From NCBI GenBank assembly GCA_963682055.1, contig OY821742.1, forward strand, positions 15,097,752 through 15,161,751: a stretch of 64,000 nt of DNA, in the 5' to 3' direction. Below are positions 47,880 through 60,723 of the stretch, piece after piece. Position 1 is the first letter of the stretch. Each line of letters opens with the position of its first letter. The stretch comes from Primula veris (Eukaryota > Streptophyta > Magnoliopsida > Ericales > Primulaceae). The notes under the pieces are model-generated. The model saw nothing but the letters and a program-made list of their open reading frames with translations, was not told the origin of the DNA and searched no databases. A program made the translations under genes and the position numbers.

Positions 47880-48071
47880 ATGGAAAACATATTAGCATCA
47901 AAAAGTGCAATCAACAAATGCAACGATTGGATCATGCTAATGAGACTTCAATACCAACAGCAATTTAAGGATCTGGGGCCAATTGAAAGAAAGGTAAAAC
48001 AATGGAAAATTTTAGATCAGTTTCCGTTGGGAACCATAACTCGTCTTGACTATATGAAAATCTGGGAATAA
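47880..48071 (+). other. 63-codon open frame, disrupted in A
   Basis: A plus-strand frame runs from MENILASK to LDYMKIWE. The equivalent at 6089 has a stop after about 12 codons from a small indel. There is no promoter or splice context, and the locus otherwise reads on the minus strand, so this may be chance. No family recognised. Confidence 0.15.
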
Positions 48072-48390
48072 AATAGAAAATTGTTCCTACGAAAAAGACT
48101 TGTTTGGCTTATGATCTATTCTATAAACGACTCAATGCTGAATTTAACTTCTTAGTAAGGGGGGGTAGAAGACAACCTAATTCCTTTCTGTTTGACCAAA
48201 GCTTGGACCGCCAATTGCAGGACCACATCTGTAACTGAAAAGCAGCTAATCATCAGAAACCCAGGAGAAAGAACACAGTATACAAACTAAAAAGAAGAGT
48301 GAATAAAATGCATAAAAAGGAAAACTTAATGAAGTAAAAGTATTAACCTTGATTCTCCAGGTGGAGGGAGGGCCTCTGGATCAGCAAAAG

Positions 48391-48746
48391 AACTGACCGT
48401 AGATGACACCCAAAGCTACAAATAGAAGGTAAATAAATAACTTCTCATAATTAAACAGATCATAATATCACTGACATTGAAATGCGGTCATTACTATGCA
48501 ATTCCAAAGATTAAAAGGATTGGAACAAAGTGATCAGTGTTCCATAATAAAGAATTGCACCCGCCAAGAATTGACCGTAGATGACACCCAAAGCTACAAA
48601 TAGAAGGTAAATAAATAACTTCTCATAATTAAACAGATCATAATATCACTGACATTGAAATGCGGTCATTACTATGCAATTCCAAAGATTAAAAGGATTG
48701 GAACAAAGTGATCAGTGTTCCATAATAAAGAATTGCACCCGCCAAG
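48391..48746. repeat. 178 bp tandem duplication
   Basis: AACTGACCGTAGATGACACC at 48391 and AATTGACCGTAGATGACACC at 48569 start two nearly identical units. Segment A has one copy (6590 on). It duplicates part of an exon candidate and its acceptor. Confidence 0.9.
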
Positions 48747-50225
48747 TCATAAATTATATTCCAATCCAACTGTTATATCATCTTATTTTCTCAAGTACAA
48801 GAATCTACTGTTCTTCTCTACATTGCATTGAAGGTGAATGGGTCATAACCTCGTAAAATCAGTTTTCCATAATCCAACAGTACTCTTAAAATTTCCTTCT
48901 CATAACCTCTCTGAGACTGCCTTATCGGCCTGAATTGAACGACTAAGCTCTTTAAAGTTAACAACCTATATTCACGTATTAACATAACAAGCTGGAGAAA
49001 GAACTTAGAACACTACACAAACATTCTTTTATATAAGGAAGTTTTCAGTTACCTTCAATACATGTGAATTAACCTGTACGAGACTGCATTAGTTGACTAA
49101 ACTCTTTAAAGTTAACGAATCTATAGTCCTAAAAGGAACTTTCAATTACCTTCAACCAGGAATCAACGATTTTCCATTAAGATCATGTAACAGTCAGTCA
49201 TTGCAATATAAAAAACAAATACACGTCTTCACAAAGTAAAAGGTCTATATAGCAAGATAATTTAGAAAACAACAAAAATCAAGTCATACGTCAGAAGGAA
49301 AAAAATTCCAAAAAACCATGTTTGCGATAGTCTCTATGCATCTTAAACCAATTACATAAGAAAGAATTAAATAAACAATCAATACAAGCTTACACTTCTC
49401 ATTAAGGGAAGATTATGATTGAAAGTAATAACAGTAAAATTTATTAGGGATTTAGAAACCACGATATCACAATTTCATCATAAAGAAAATATATCATAGC
49501 GTGGAACCTATCCACAAATTTAATGTACTAAAAATATGTTAGCTTTAACCTATACACCTTTAACGGAAATTGCTAGTTGGCATTTTTAATTGCCATACGA
49601 GACAAATTATTTTCTCACACCTCGGCCTCATTCGTCTCAATTCCGAGACTACTAATCGGTCGAATGACAAACAAATATTTGAATAGAATGTGGGATTATA
49701 TCATCCTTAAATGGATTGAACTATTTTCAATATCAACTCCAATAGTAGCAACATTCCATATACGAACTCGACATAGACGGAATACATTACCAAAATACAG
49801 TATTTGTGGGTCCAATAAACTTATAGTTCAATCCTAAGTTGCAATTTAATCAACCAAACGAGGGCTTAAACTGCACAATATTTTGGGCATCTTTTCAACT
49901 TATGGAATAATATCTTTTTTTAACCGTACATAAGAGATCGACGTTATGGTTTAATAATCGAATTCGAGCTAATGCGTTTTCACGCTCTTTCGGGTTTAAA
50001 ATATGAAAGTAATAACAGTAAAATTTATTAAGGATTTAGAAACCAAGATGTTACAATTTCATCATAAACAAAATATATCATAGCGTGGAACCAATTAAAT
50101 TAATTAAAATCCCTCGAGTCTAAACCGTATATGAATAGGAAAAGGAACAGACTTGGAAGAATTTTCTTGTACTAAACAATGGAGGTGCAGTAAAAAAACC
50201 CAAAATCAATCTGTAAAAACAATTT

Positions 50226-50442
50226 AGGATTATCCAAATCTAGATCTAATTTACTTAACATAAAACAGTAACCACATTAAAATCAATTCAAGTTGCAAAT
50301 AAACCCGAAATCAATTTTGTCGAAGCTAATTAGGATTATCCAAATCTAGATCTAATTTACTTAACATAAAACAGTAACCACATTAAAATCAATTCAAGTT
50401 GCAAATAAACCCGAAATCAATTTTGTCGAAGCTAATTAGGTT
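50226..50442. repeat. 109 bp near-perfect tandem duplication
   Basis: The unit AGGATTATCCAAATCTAGAT... to GTCGAAGCTAATT occurs twice in a row. Segment A has one. Confidence 0.9.
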
Positions 50443-50730
50443 TTCCAAAACAATAGATCATCTAACTACTTCATAGAAAACACTAGATCAAAATTAATTG
50501 AAATTGCAATTAGAAACCAATCAGTAAGGCTTTAATAAATCAAGATCGAAATCAAGTAAAGTTGCAATTACGCCAAAATCAATCAGTAGAAATAAAACTA
50601 GGGTGGGTATTCAGAAAACTAGATCTAATATTGATTAACAAAAAAACGTAACAAAATATTAAAAATAGATTCAACCTATAGAAACCATCGAATATAAGAC
50701 CCGTACAAATTAAAAGGGGAAGAAAAATTA

Positions 50731-51089
50731 GAGCATTCATATCAAACTCTTTAAACGCAATTTTCTTTAAATTTGATGAGTTTATTTGTAAAAAAACCAT
50801 TCACATCAACCTCACATTAAACTCTCTATTTTCAAAGAGTATCACTATCACTCTTTATAAATGAAGAACATTGGTTCTCCTCATCAACAAAAAAAATAAT
50901 ATTTTATTTTTGGTCTCACCGTCAATATAAACTAAATATTAAAATACAATACAAAAATTAATAAATTATTAATAGAGTGTTTTGAAAAGATTGAAAATCC
51001 AACTAAAACTTAAGTGACTCTCTAAACATCAAAAAATAAGATTTTCACTCCTCATTTGACAAATTTTGGAGAGATTGATGTGAATGCTC
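50731..51089. mobile_element. PIF/Harbinger (Tourist-like) MITE
   Basis: The ends GAGCATTCATATCAA and, reversed, GAGCATTCACATCAA are flanked by TTA on both sides (50728-50730, 51090-51092). 359 bp, AT-rich, no frame. It interrupts the first cassette. Confidence 0.85.
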
Positions 51090-51204
51090 TTAGGAGAGTA
51101 GTTAACCTTCCGGAGAAAGGATCACTTGTTGACGAGGCTTAAATTTCTCGCCCAGAGAGAGAGTAAAAGAGGATTGATGGGAAATGTATAGAGAGAGATA
51201 GGCG

Positions 51205-51260
<56 letters not shown>

Positions 51261-51634
51261 GAGGGGGGGTTTAATGCTATAAGACCCCCTACAAATGAAA
51301 AGGGGAACCTAAAATTAGGAGAGTATTAACCTTCCGGATAAAGGATCTATCGCTAACGAGGCTTAAATCTCTTGCCGAGAGAGAGAGTAAAATAAGATCG
51401 ATGGGAACTGTAGAGATATATAGGTGTATAAATCGATATATAGAAAGAGGGAGGGTTAACGCTATAAGACCCATACAAATTAAAAGGGAAAGATAAAATT
51501 ACGAGAGTATTTAACCTTCCGGAGAAAGAATCTCTCGCTTAAATCTCTCGCCTAGAGAGAGTAAAATAGGATTCGATGGGAAATGTATGGGGGATTCTTT
51601 TTTACATAGGCTTATTACTCATCTGTATAAGAAA

Positions 51635-51657
51635 CGTGGGATCACTGTGATCCCACG
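51635..51657. repeat. Palindrome in the left foldback arm
   Basis: An 11 bp perfect palindrome, CGTGGGATCAC/GTGATCCCACG, with a single central base. Confidence 0.9.
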
Positions 51658-52731
51658 TCTACGTGGAATAGTTTTTTTTTTTTTTTTTTTAACCAATTTT
51701 TTTTTCGATTTTACCCAAAAAAAAAAAACACTAAACATCGACCATAAAACTCTTTCATATATAAAATTAATATATTTTTTTTATCAAATCAACGTCACTC
51801 TACCATTACAATTATCCCAAATTTTACCAAAAAAAAAACCTCTGCCAATTTATCAAAATAAAACATACCCCAATTTTACCAAAAATAAACTCTAACCATC
51901 AACCACCAAACTAATTATTATATCAAATTAATATCATTTTTTTTTATCAAATCGGCATAACTCTACCACTACAATTACAATTATCAAGTAAGTATTTATT
52001 TTTATTATTGAGTTTAAATTTTATATAAATAGATATAATTATTAATAAGTTATAACATTTATTAATTAAAAGTTTTTAACTTTTTTTATTGACCTTTAAA
52101 TATTTATATTCAAATTTGTTTAATCACAACTAACAAATTTAGTTAAAAACTTTTAATTAATAAATGTTAATCACTAAATGTATACGTGGCAATATTTATA
52201 GTTTTTCTACGTGGCAATATTTATATTCAAATTTGTTTAATCACTAAATTTGTTAGTTGTGATTAAACAAATTTGAATATAAATATTTAAAGGTCAATAA
52301 AAAAAAGTTAAAAACTTTTAATTAATAAATGTTATAACTTATTAATAATTATATCTATTTATATAAAATTTAAACTCAATAATAAAAATAAATACTTACT
52401 TGATAATTATAATTGTAGTGGTAGAGTTATGCCGATTTGATAAAAAAAATGATATTAATTTGATATAATAAGTAGTTTGGTGGTTGATGATTAGAGTTTA
52501 TTTTTGGTAAAATTGGGGTATGTTTTATTTTGGTAAATTGGCAGAGGTTTTTTTTTTGGTAAAATTTGGGATAATTGTAGTGGTAGAGTGACGTTGATTT
52601 GATAAAAAAAATATATTAATTTTATATATGAAAGAGTTTGATGGTTGATGGTTAGTGTTTTTTTTTTTGGGTAAAATCGAAAAAGTTTTTTGGTTAAAAA
52701 AAAAAAAAAAAAAAAAAAAATTCCACGTAGA

Positions 52732-52754
52732 CGTGGGATCACAGTGATCCCACG
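52732..52754. repeat. Palindrome in the right foldback arm
   Basis: Same palindrome as in the left arm, with the complementary central base. Confidence 0.9.
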
Positions 52755-53259
52755 TTTCTTATACAGATGAGTAATAAGCCTATGTAAAAAAGAATCCCCC
52801 GAAATGTATAGAGAGATATAGGTATATAAATATATATATAGAGAGAGAGAGGGGGGTGTGTGTGTGTTAACACTATAAGACCCGTACAAATTAAAAGGGG
52901 AACCTAAAATTAGGAGAGTATTAACCTTCCGGAAAAAAGGATCTATCGCTAACGAGGCTTAAATCTATTGCCGAGAGAGAGAGAGAGTAAAAAGAGGATA
53001 GATGGGAACTGTAGAGATATATAGGTGTATAAATCGATATATAGAAAGAGAGGGTTAACGCTATAAGACCCATACAAATTAAAAGGGGAAGATAAAATTA
53101 GGAGAGTAGTTAACCTTTCGGAGAAAGGATCTCTCGCCGACGAGGCTTAAATCTCTCACCGATAGAGAGAGTAAAAGAGGATCGATGGGAACTGTAGAGA
53201 GAGATATAGGTGTATAAATAGATATATATATAGAGAGAGGGTTAACGCTATGCCTATGA

Positions 53260-54725
53260 CCTGTCACCAATTAAGTAGCCACCACATAATTACTTTTTGG
53301 CAAATAAGTCGGTTGGCTCTTTAGATTAAAAAGTACCATTAACGAAAATAGGTTTTGACATAAATTGTTACTAAAAAACATGTTATTTTTAACCTATCCA
53401 CAAATTTAATGTACTAAAAATATGTTAACTTTAACCTATACACACCTTTGACGGAAATTGCTAGTTGGCATTTTTAATTGCCATACGAGACAAATTGTTT
53501 GCTCACACCTCGGCCTCATTCGTCTCAATTCCGAGACTACTAATCGGTCGAATGACAAACAAATATTTGAATAGAGTGTGGGATTATATCATCCTTAAAT
53601 GGATTGAACTATTTTCAATATCAACTCCAATAGTAGCAACATTCCATATACGAACTCGACAAAGACGGAATACATTACCAAGTTACAGTATTTGTGGGTC
53701 CAATAAACTTATAGTTCAATCCTAACTTGCAATTTAATCAACCAAACGAGGGCTTAAACTGCACAATATTTTGGGCATCTTTTCAACTTATGGAATAATA
53801 TCTTTTTTTAACCGTACATAAGAGATCGACGTTATGGTTTAATAATCGAATTCGAGCTAATGGATTTTCACGCTGTTTCGGGTTTAGAATATTCACAACA
53901 CCAATGTCACGGTTACATCGATCATAAAAAGGTCAAGTTCAGAAAAGTGTTTTTCAAAAATCGAATAGGTAATATTATTGTTGCAACAACTGATAACTAC
54001 TTTAGGTAATATATAAGTAAAGTTTTCAAAGATAACCATAATTCATTTATATATAAAGATGCTAATTGATGAAACTCGGGATATCAGCCACCAAACGTCA
54101 ACTTCTCAAACAAATGTCGCCAAAAATCCAACTTTTCTGGTAACAAATAGCATAATACTTGGATTAAATTTAAATGTTCGTATTGCAAAAGTTTCCTAAC
54201 AATAAAGGAGAATATATAATTTATACAAATTATAATAAAAACCATCAAAATCATTGAAGGCAAGTCCCTTTTAAAGTTTCACAACCATAGACCGAAGTTA
54301 CATACTGTATTTGAGGGACGAATACTTGAGTATACATGTATTTAATTCATGACAAGGAATATATTGATAAATCGCATTAAAGGCACTTGGATTCGTATTC
54401 TCGAACCCTTAAGGCAATGACGTTATCATTATATGTATAAGATAAGATGAACTATTTATCAGGATTTATTATGTTACCAGATCCAGAAAATCACTAGAAT
54501 AAAAAAATGTTATGTCTATAGATATTCTGCTAACAAAGACGGGGGTTTCTCCGAAGGTTGCATTGTCATGGAGATGCTCTATAAAAGTAGAGAAAGTAAA
54601 GTATATAGCACTTAATAAATCGGTGGTTAACAGCAAAACCCTTTAATGGTAAAAAAAACCTTTCATGGCTTCACTCCTCATGCGTTAACAGAAAAAAATT
54701 GAACGAGTACAAATAATTAAAGAGT
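53260..54725. other. Conserved upstream stretch (B copy of 9900-11340)
   Basis: Closely matches segment A. No gene. The plus-strand 86-codon frame at 53465 recurs at 49577 only because the DNA is duplicated. Confidence 0.6.
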
Positions 54726-54729
54726 TTAC

Positions 54730-54827
54730 CTGGTCAGGAATTATGAGCCACATGAAGAAATGTAAAGGTACTGCAAAAATGACCTTTAAGATGGCAAAGG
54801 CAAATATGATGATCATGTTCTTATTAG
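54730..54827 (-). pseudogene. Hydrophobic exon remnant (B copy)
   Basis: Acceptor GCTTGCAG and donor GACCAG/gtaaac are intact. The frame is open and ends with LHFFMWLIIPDQ. It corresponds to 11348-11445. Confidence 0.4.
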
Positions 54828-56854
54828 CTGCAAGCAAGAAACATCATTGCAATACTGCAATCACCCCCAAATTAATAAACTCACGATCAACCATTGTAAT
54901 ATAACAAAACACAACTGCATGTCTTCACAAATTCAAACACTAACATGGACGGAAAGCCAAGAATGCAAAGGTCAGAATCAACTACCGGAAGAAAATTAAC
55001 AAACAAAAACTAAAATCGATATCATACAGACGAAGTACTAAATCACAAATAAAAAGAAGGGTATGGTTGTGTATAACAGACATTACATTGCAGGTAAAAC
55101 CAGCCATCATAAACAAATTTATGACAGTTTATATGCATCTTACACCGATTAAATTTCATAAAGAAAGGAAAAGGTAAACAATCAATACTAGTTAACTGGT
55201 TGATCCTCATAAACTCTTAAAAGGTAGATTATTATCGAAATAAATAATAGGATAATTGTTATCTAGCTTAACTCAAAAATCTACAAGGCACTTAAAAACC
55301 TTTAATCCAATTACGTATAAAGGAAAATTTAATCAGGGATGAAAACCCAGCAAAAAATAGACGTGTTAAAAATAACAATACAAAAACCAATTTGAATCAT
55401 TAACAGACCTATAGCCGAAAAGGTAAACAAAAATCAGGAATAGAGATGAGAACCGGTATACAAGCATTCACAAGGTAAACAAGATTTCACATGAGATCGA
55501 ATAAAACAGAAGAAAGAGAAGAGGCATATAATGAATTCTGGTAAACAAGTAAATGTAAACATGAAGGGTAAATAAGTTTTAGACGACATAAGAACCTTTC
55601 AAATAAAGTGTACTCTCAAATTTCCCATCTCAAGTTAAATTCACTGAAGTCCTTGACAAACAATGTGTATCATAAATAACCTCTCTAAGACTGCATTATC
55701 AGACCTGAATTGTACCAACTAGATTCTTTAAAGTTAACAAGTTCGCATTCCCTTTTATGATCACAAAAACTGTATAAAAAACATAACAAGTTGAAGAAAG
55801 AACTTGGAACAATGACGAAACTTTTCAATTACCTTCAACCAGGAATCAACGATTTTCCTTAGTAAACAAATACATGTCTTCACAAACTAAAAGCTCTATA
55901 GCAAGATAATTAAAAACAGGAAACACATACTAATAAACTGACCCGAATGAGTACAAAGCTAACACTTCTCTTTCTGGTTAGATTATGATTTTCAAAGATT
56001 ACAGGAATTCCTATTAACCCACATTTAAAAATTATTAGGGATTTAGAAACCAATGTCTTAACTATTTCACTACGAAAAGTCTATCAACCATATTAAGAAG
56101 ATATATCATAAGATTCATAACATAGAACCAAAAACGTATATGAATAGGAAAAAGGAACAGACAAAGATTTTGATATCCTAAAAAAGACTGTTACTTATAA
56201 AAAAGATGGAAATTGATTCAATTTGCAATTAATCAACCTAAATCAATATGTAATAACTAATTAAGATTTTTCAAAACTAGATTAAATTAATTCAACAAGT
56301 AGTAGCCGGATGCAGATGAATTCAAGTTGCATTTGAAATACTCAAAATTAAATAGTATAAATCAATTACAGTAGATTTTTTTTTTTATAGTTCAACAGAG
56401 GCTTATTAAACTGGAAAGACTTGGTTCAACAGAAAACCGAAACCAGATCGATTCAAGTTGCAATGAAATTACAAAATATCAATCTGTAAGAACTAATTAA
56501 GTTTTTTAAATCTAGATCTAGTTTACTTCATCATATATAACAGTAAGAAGATTGAAATCAATTCCAGTTGCAATTAAATACCGAAAATCAATCTTGTAAA
56601 AACTAATTAGATTTTTCAAAACAATAGATCTGAATACTTAACAGAAAACACAAGATCGAAATTAATTCAAACAGCAGTCAAAGAAACCAAAATCAATCAG
56701 TAGAGATAAACTAGGGTATTCAGCAAACTAGATCTATTTTTAATTAGCATAAAAAAACGTAATAAAATATAAAAATCAGCTCAATTTATAGAAACCCTCG
56801 AATATGACCCGGAGTAATACAAATAAAATAAACAGGCGATGATTAGGCGAATAG

Positions 56855-56895
56855 TTAACCTTCTGGAGAAGGATCTCATTGACGCTGATTAGGAT
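56855..56895 (-). other. Fragment of a promoter cassette
   Basis: The minus strand reads TCAATGAGATCCTTCTCCAG then AAG/gttaac, an isolated copy of the cassette leader and donor. It has no counterpart in segment A at this position. Confidence 0.5.
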
Positions 56896-56899
56896 CAAA

Positions 56900-58290
56900 T
56901 CAATTCAATTTACAATCAAGTAACCAAAAGTCAAACAGTTTTCAATGAACAGGATTTTTTTATTTACCCACATTCAATACATATTAGAGAATTCGAAACC
57001 AAGATCTAACTATTTCATTACAAAACGTCAGTTAACCCAGGCATTCAGAAGATATATCATAGCATAGAACCAATTAAACTTATTAAAAGACTAATATTTA
57101 GAATAGGAAAAGGAACTAACCCACAAAACACAACAAATACATATCTTTACATATTAAATCACCAACAGGGACCAAAAGCCCAGATTGAAAAGGTAAGAAT
57201 AAACCGTGAGACTGTATTTAATGAACAAAAACCAAAATAAGAAATCATACAAGCCGAAGTTCTAAATCGAAACATGCATCATAAACAGGTTAAATTGAAA
57301 TTTAATAAATCAGACTTTAGTTTCATCTGTTCACAAAGATAATTTCAAGAGGTATAAAACAATGGACTAAGACCAAATTGATAAGTCCATAATCAATAGA
57401 GCAAACAAATCCATGTTCACAAACTAAAAGATCTATAGCAATATAATTTAAGAAACAAACAAAATTGCAAATCATATATGTAAAAGAAGGAAAAGGTCTC
57501 AAAAACCAGGCATCATAAATAAGTTTATGACACTTTCTATGCATCTCAAACCAATTAAAATAAAAAAAAGACAGTGAACAACCAATAGTACTAAACTGGT
57601 CCGATTTTGTACAAAGCTTACACTTCTCTTAAATGGTAGATTGTCATTAAAATAAATAACAGAAAATATTTTACTTACCCACATTCAATACATATTAGGG
57701 ATTTAAAAACCAAGATCTAACTATTTCTGTACAAAAAAATCAATCCGGCATTAAGAAGATAAATCATAGCGTAAAACCAACTAAAATTCATTAAAAGACC
57801 AAGATTTTAAATAGGAAAAGAAACAGACTCACAAGATTTTGATATTATAGCAATGCTTTTACTTGTACTGAACAATGAAGTTGCAATCAAAAAACCCAAA
57901 ATCAATCCGTAGCAACTACTTAGGGTTTTTTAAAAACTAGATCTAATTAAATTCAATGCGAACAGTAACCATAAAAACACCAGACCAAATCGAAATTAAT
58001 TCAAACCAAAATCACAAATCATACAGCAGAAGCCCTAAATTAGAATTTTAAAAAAAGGATAAGGTTGTGTTTTTTTACAGACATTACATTTCATATTAAG
58101 CAGGTATTATAAAATAGAAAGGAAACCGGAACACAAGGCTAGCACATTGAACAAACCAAACAAATGAGCACCTCGAACAAACTAATGAGTCGGCATGTAA
58201 ATAATCAATGGACCGCAACGTGTTCACTGCTATGGTTCAATTATCAGTGTATTGCTGTCACTTCAGTCTGTTTGCAAGTTTAGTCTAGAT
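56900..58290. repeat. Module array present only in B
   Basis: About 2.1 kb (56730-58870) of the usual degenerate blocks has no counterpart between 12490 and 12510 in A, so A has a deletion or B an insertion. No gene. Confidence 0.6.
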
Positions 58291-58359
58291 AGTCTATTTG
58301 CCGATTATTACTAATAAGCCAATATTTCAATTACACTTAGTTAGACATTGCATCATTAC

Positions 58360-58453
58360 CTTACAACCAACTATCTCCAGCAGGAGATTTATCAGCCAGG
58401 AATGTTTGAAACAGATCAGCAATTCTTTCAACAGCATCATCAATTCGTGCCAT
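58360..58453 (-). pseudogene. Fuller copy of the 15259 exon
   Basis: From ATG 58453 the minus strand reads MARIDDAVERIADLFQTFLA then DKSPAGDSWL and a TAA, with the donor TTGTAAG/gtaatg immediately after. The frame is open for at least 10 codons upstream of this ATG. The composition is protein-like, with amphipathic helix spacing. The stop one base before the donor suggests a shift or a different frame. No family recognised. Confidence 0.35.
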
Positions 58454-58959
58454 CAGATTCAACAAAGATACCGTGACAAAGAAGCAGACGCCAATTTATG
58501 GAACACATATCTTTCAATCAATGCAAGTTTTTTTCCTACACCGATCTTCTGCACCTATTCCATATAATAAACAAGTACAATTATGAAAATTTCTTTGATA
58601 TCAAAGCAAAAAACAATGACATAAAAAAAATCACTATCAGGGATCAGATCAACACTTGGTTGATAAATTGCAATCCATCATTGCAATATAACAAACAAAA
58701 ATACACATCTTCACAAACTACAACTCTAACAGGGACCAAAAGCCCAGATTAAAAAGGTCGCAATCAACCATTGTTTGATAATTAACAAACAGCAACCAAA
58801 ACCCCAAATCATATGGGAGACGTCCAAACCCAAAATTGAAAATATAAGTATGTCTGTTGTTTACAGACACTACATTATAGTTTGAAAATACATCCTTCAT
58901 GTAACAAGGCAAAAGTTCCAAAGGCAGGCATCATAAACACGTCGACAATAGTTTATATC

Positions 58960-59734
58960 CAGGGGCGGAACCAGAACCAAATGTATGGGATTGCCAAAAT
59001 AATTAATAGAAGCACGTAATACTTTTCAAAGTATAAACACGGAGAAGCCGGATTTTTTTTTACCTTTTTTACTCTCTTTTCTTCATTTTTTAACCTTGGT
59101 TTCTTAATTAAAATGTATTTGAATTCTAAAATTTTTCCTTTTCGCTCAATTTTGATAATTACGACTTTTTCAAACTCCCAGTTAGATTTATTAGTAATTT
59201 CACGTGTAGTCACGCCTCGAAAGTTTCAGCGTTTCAAAATTGACTAAAAAAATAAATAAAATAGAAACTAAAACGATACAAAAAGGTCAAATTAAGAACC
59301 AAGAGTAAAAAGATTAAAAGACGAACGTAAAAAAATATAAAATCTAAAAAAACCAAACTTAAATTAGATACTAGATATATACGAACAATCAAATATCCAT
59401 TACACAATTTCATTGTACTCACCACCTAAAGTTGTTTTATAAATTTTGTTTGCACTCACCACTATCTGTTATTCTAATTATTATTATTTTTTATAATTTT
59501 TTCAAGATGTGTGTACTGTCAACATGGTAAGTTGGTGTAAAGTGTCTTTTATTATCACTTGCTTATATGTTAGTTTTTAAATAGTACTTATATATTATCA
59601 TCACATACAAAATCATAATATGTCATTGCACTAGCAATATATATTTTTGAGAGGGGTAGCCAAAAAAAATATTTAAGGGGTTGTCAAAATACCTTATATA
59701 GAAATTATTTTTAAAAACACTTATTAAAAAAACA
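58960..59734. mobile_element. hAT-like insertion with one atypical end
   Basis: Segment A at 12568 has the uninterrupted site TTTATATCGCCTTC. In B, TTTATATC is followed by CAGGGGCGGAACCAG, a hAT-type left end similar to the element at 1687. After 775 bp (C)TTATATC recurs and the A sequence resumes. The right end (TTATTAAAAAAACA) lacks the expected complementary terminus. Confidence 0.65.
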
Positions 59735-59742
59735 CTTATATC

Positions 59743-60720
59743 GCCTTCAACCAATTAAAGTCCTTAAAGAAGAAAAACATAAACAATTAACACTAGTTAA
59801 CTGATCCCGATAAACTGAAAAACTTAAAAGTTCTCTACAAGATTATACTATAATAATAATTCATAACAGGATAGTTGTTTACCCAAATCATTTTTTTAGG
59901 GATTTAGAACCTTAAATGAACTATTTGAAAAAAAAAACACATGGGATGAAAGCCCAGCAACAAAAAGATTTATAATAGAGTAAACTAACTATACATAATC
60001 CAATTCAAATCATTATAAGTTCTCTAGTCCGTAACATATATATGAAACATAGGAAAAGGCACAAACTCACTAGATTTCGATAAGGCTCATACATAATGAA
60101 CATGGGAGGAATTAAATACCGAATTCAATTTGTAGAAACCTAACGTGCACAACCTGCTCCACTTGTCTCGATCTACTTCTCCATACGTCATCATCCATGC
60201 TTCCCACTTATTGCCAAGATATATAAAACGTCATATAAAGAGTCCACCCAAATTACTGACAGAAAAAAAATTGAATCCACTACCCGTCAATTTGCATGTT
60301 GGTCTCAAGAGAATCCACTCAACTCGCTACAAGAAGGGGAAAAAATGCATATATTAAGAAAAAAAAATCCATCCAGAATCAGACCGTGGACTAATATTGC
60401 ATTTTTGTTTTCATCAAGTGCCAAATTAATAATAAATCTAACTTATGCAAATACGAGAGTGAACTAGGTACCTCGCAAGAATTTATAAATTGATTTAGTA
60501 ATCTAAAAGAGAGAGGATATCCACACAGATAAAAGAGTAAAATCATATAGTTTACAATGAAAAAGTTATGCACGTAAATTGATTTGTTTTTTACCATTAA
60601 TTGAAATTGTTCCTAAACATAAGTAAAATTATTGCTATAGATTCAAAGTTCCCATCCGGATATATAAACTCACCCAGCAAGTAACACATGTAGAACAATG
60701 AAGAAACTTACAGTAGTAGT
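59743..60720. other. Conserved non-coding stretch (B copy of 12580-13660)
   Basis: Colinear with segment A, no gene. Confidence 0.6.
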
Positions 60721-60723
60721 TAC

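Larger units (their letters stand above)
51589..52800. mobile_element. Foldback Mutator-like element, 1212 bp
   Basis: The ends are GGGGGATTCTTTTTTACATA and its complement. Each arm is about 550 bp and the two are near-perfect inverted copies (about 51589-52145 and 52237-52800) around a loop of roughly 90 bp, so the whole element can fold into one hairpin. GAAATGTAT lies on both sides (51580-51588, 52801-52809), a perfect 9 bp duplication typical of Mutator-like elements. Each arm has a smaller palindrome, CGTGGGATCAC-N-GTGATCCCACG. No transposase. Confidence 0.85.
50694..53260 (-). promoter_or_regulatory. Five tandem promoter/first-exon cassettes (B)
   Basis: Units start near 50694, 51277, 51462, 52874 and 53063 at TATAAGACCC(G/A)TACAAAT or a variant. 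Removing the two transposons gives a period of about 185-220 bp. Each minus-strand unit has a TATA-like TATTTATAC or close variant, a CT-rich leader, and CCGGAAG/gttaac or a variant as 5' splice site. A (TA)n run lies at 51211-51253. Segment A has two such units. Function is inferred. Confidence 0.55.

Noticed and set aside
49577..49837. 86-codon plus-strand frame, repeated at 53465
   Set aside because: The two copies are alike because the DNA is duplicated; the A copy is broken, and there is no splice or promoter context on that strand.
51587..52889. Two similar frames of about 100 codons on opposite strands
   Set aside because: They are the same frame read from the two arms of the foldback element, not genes.
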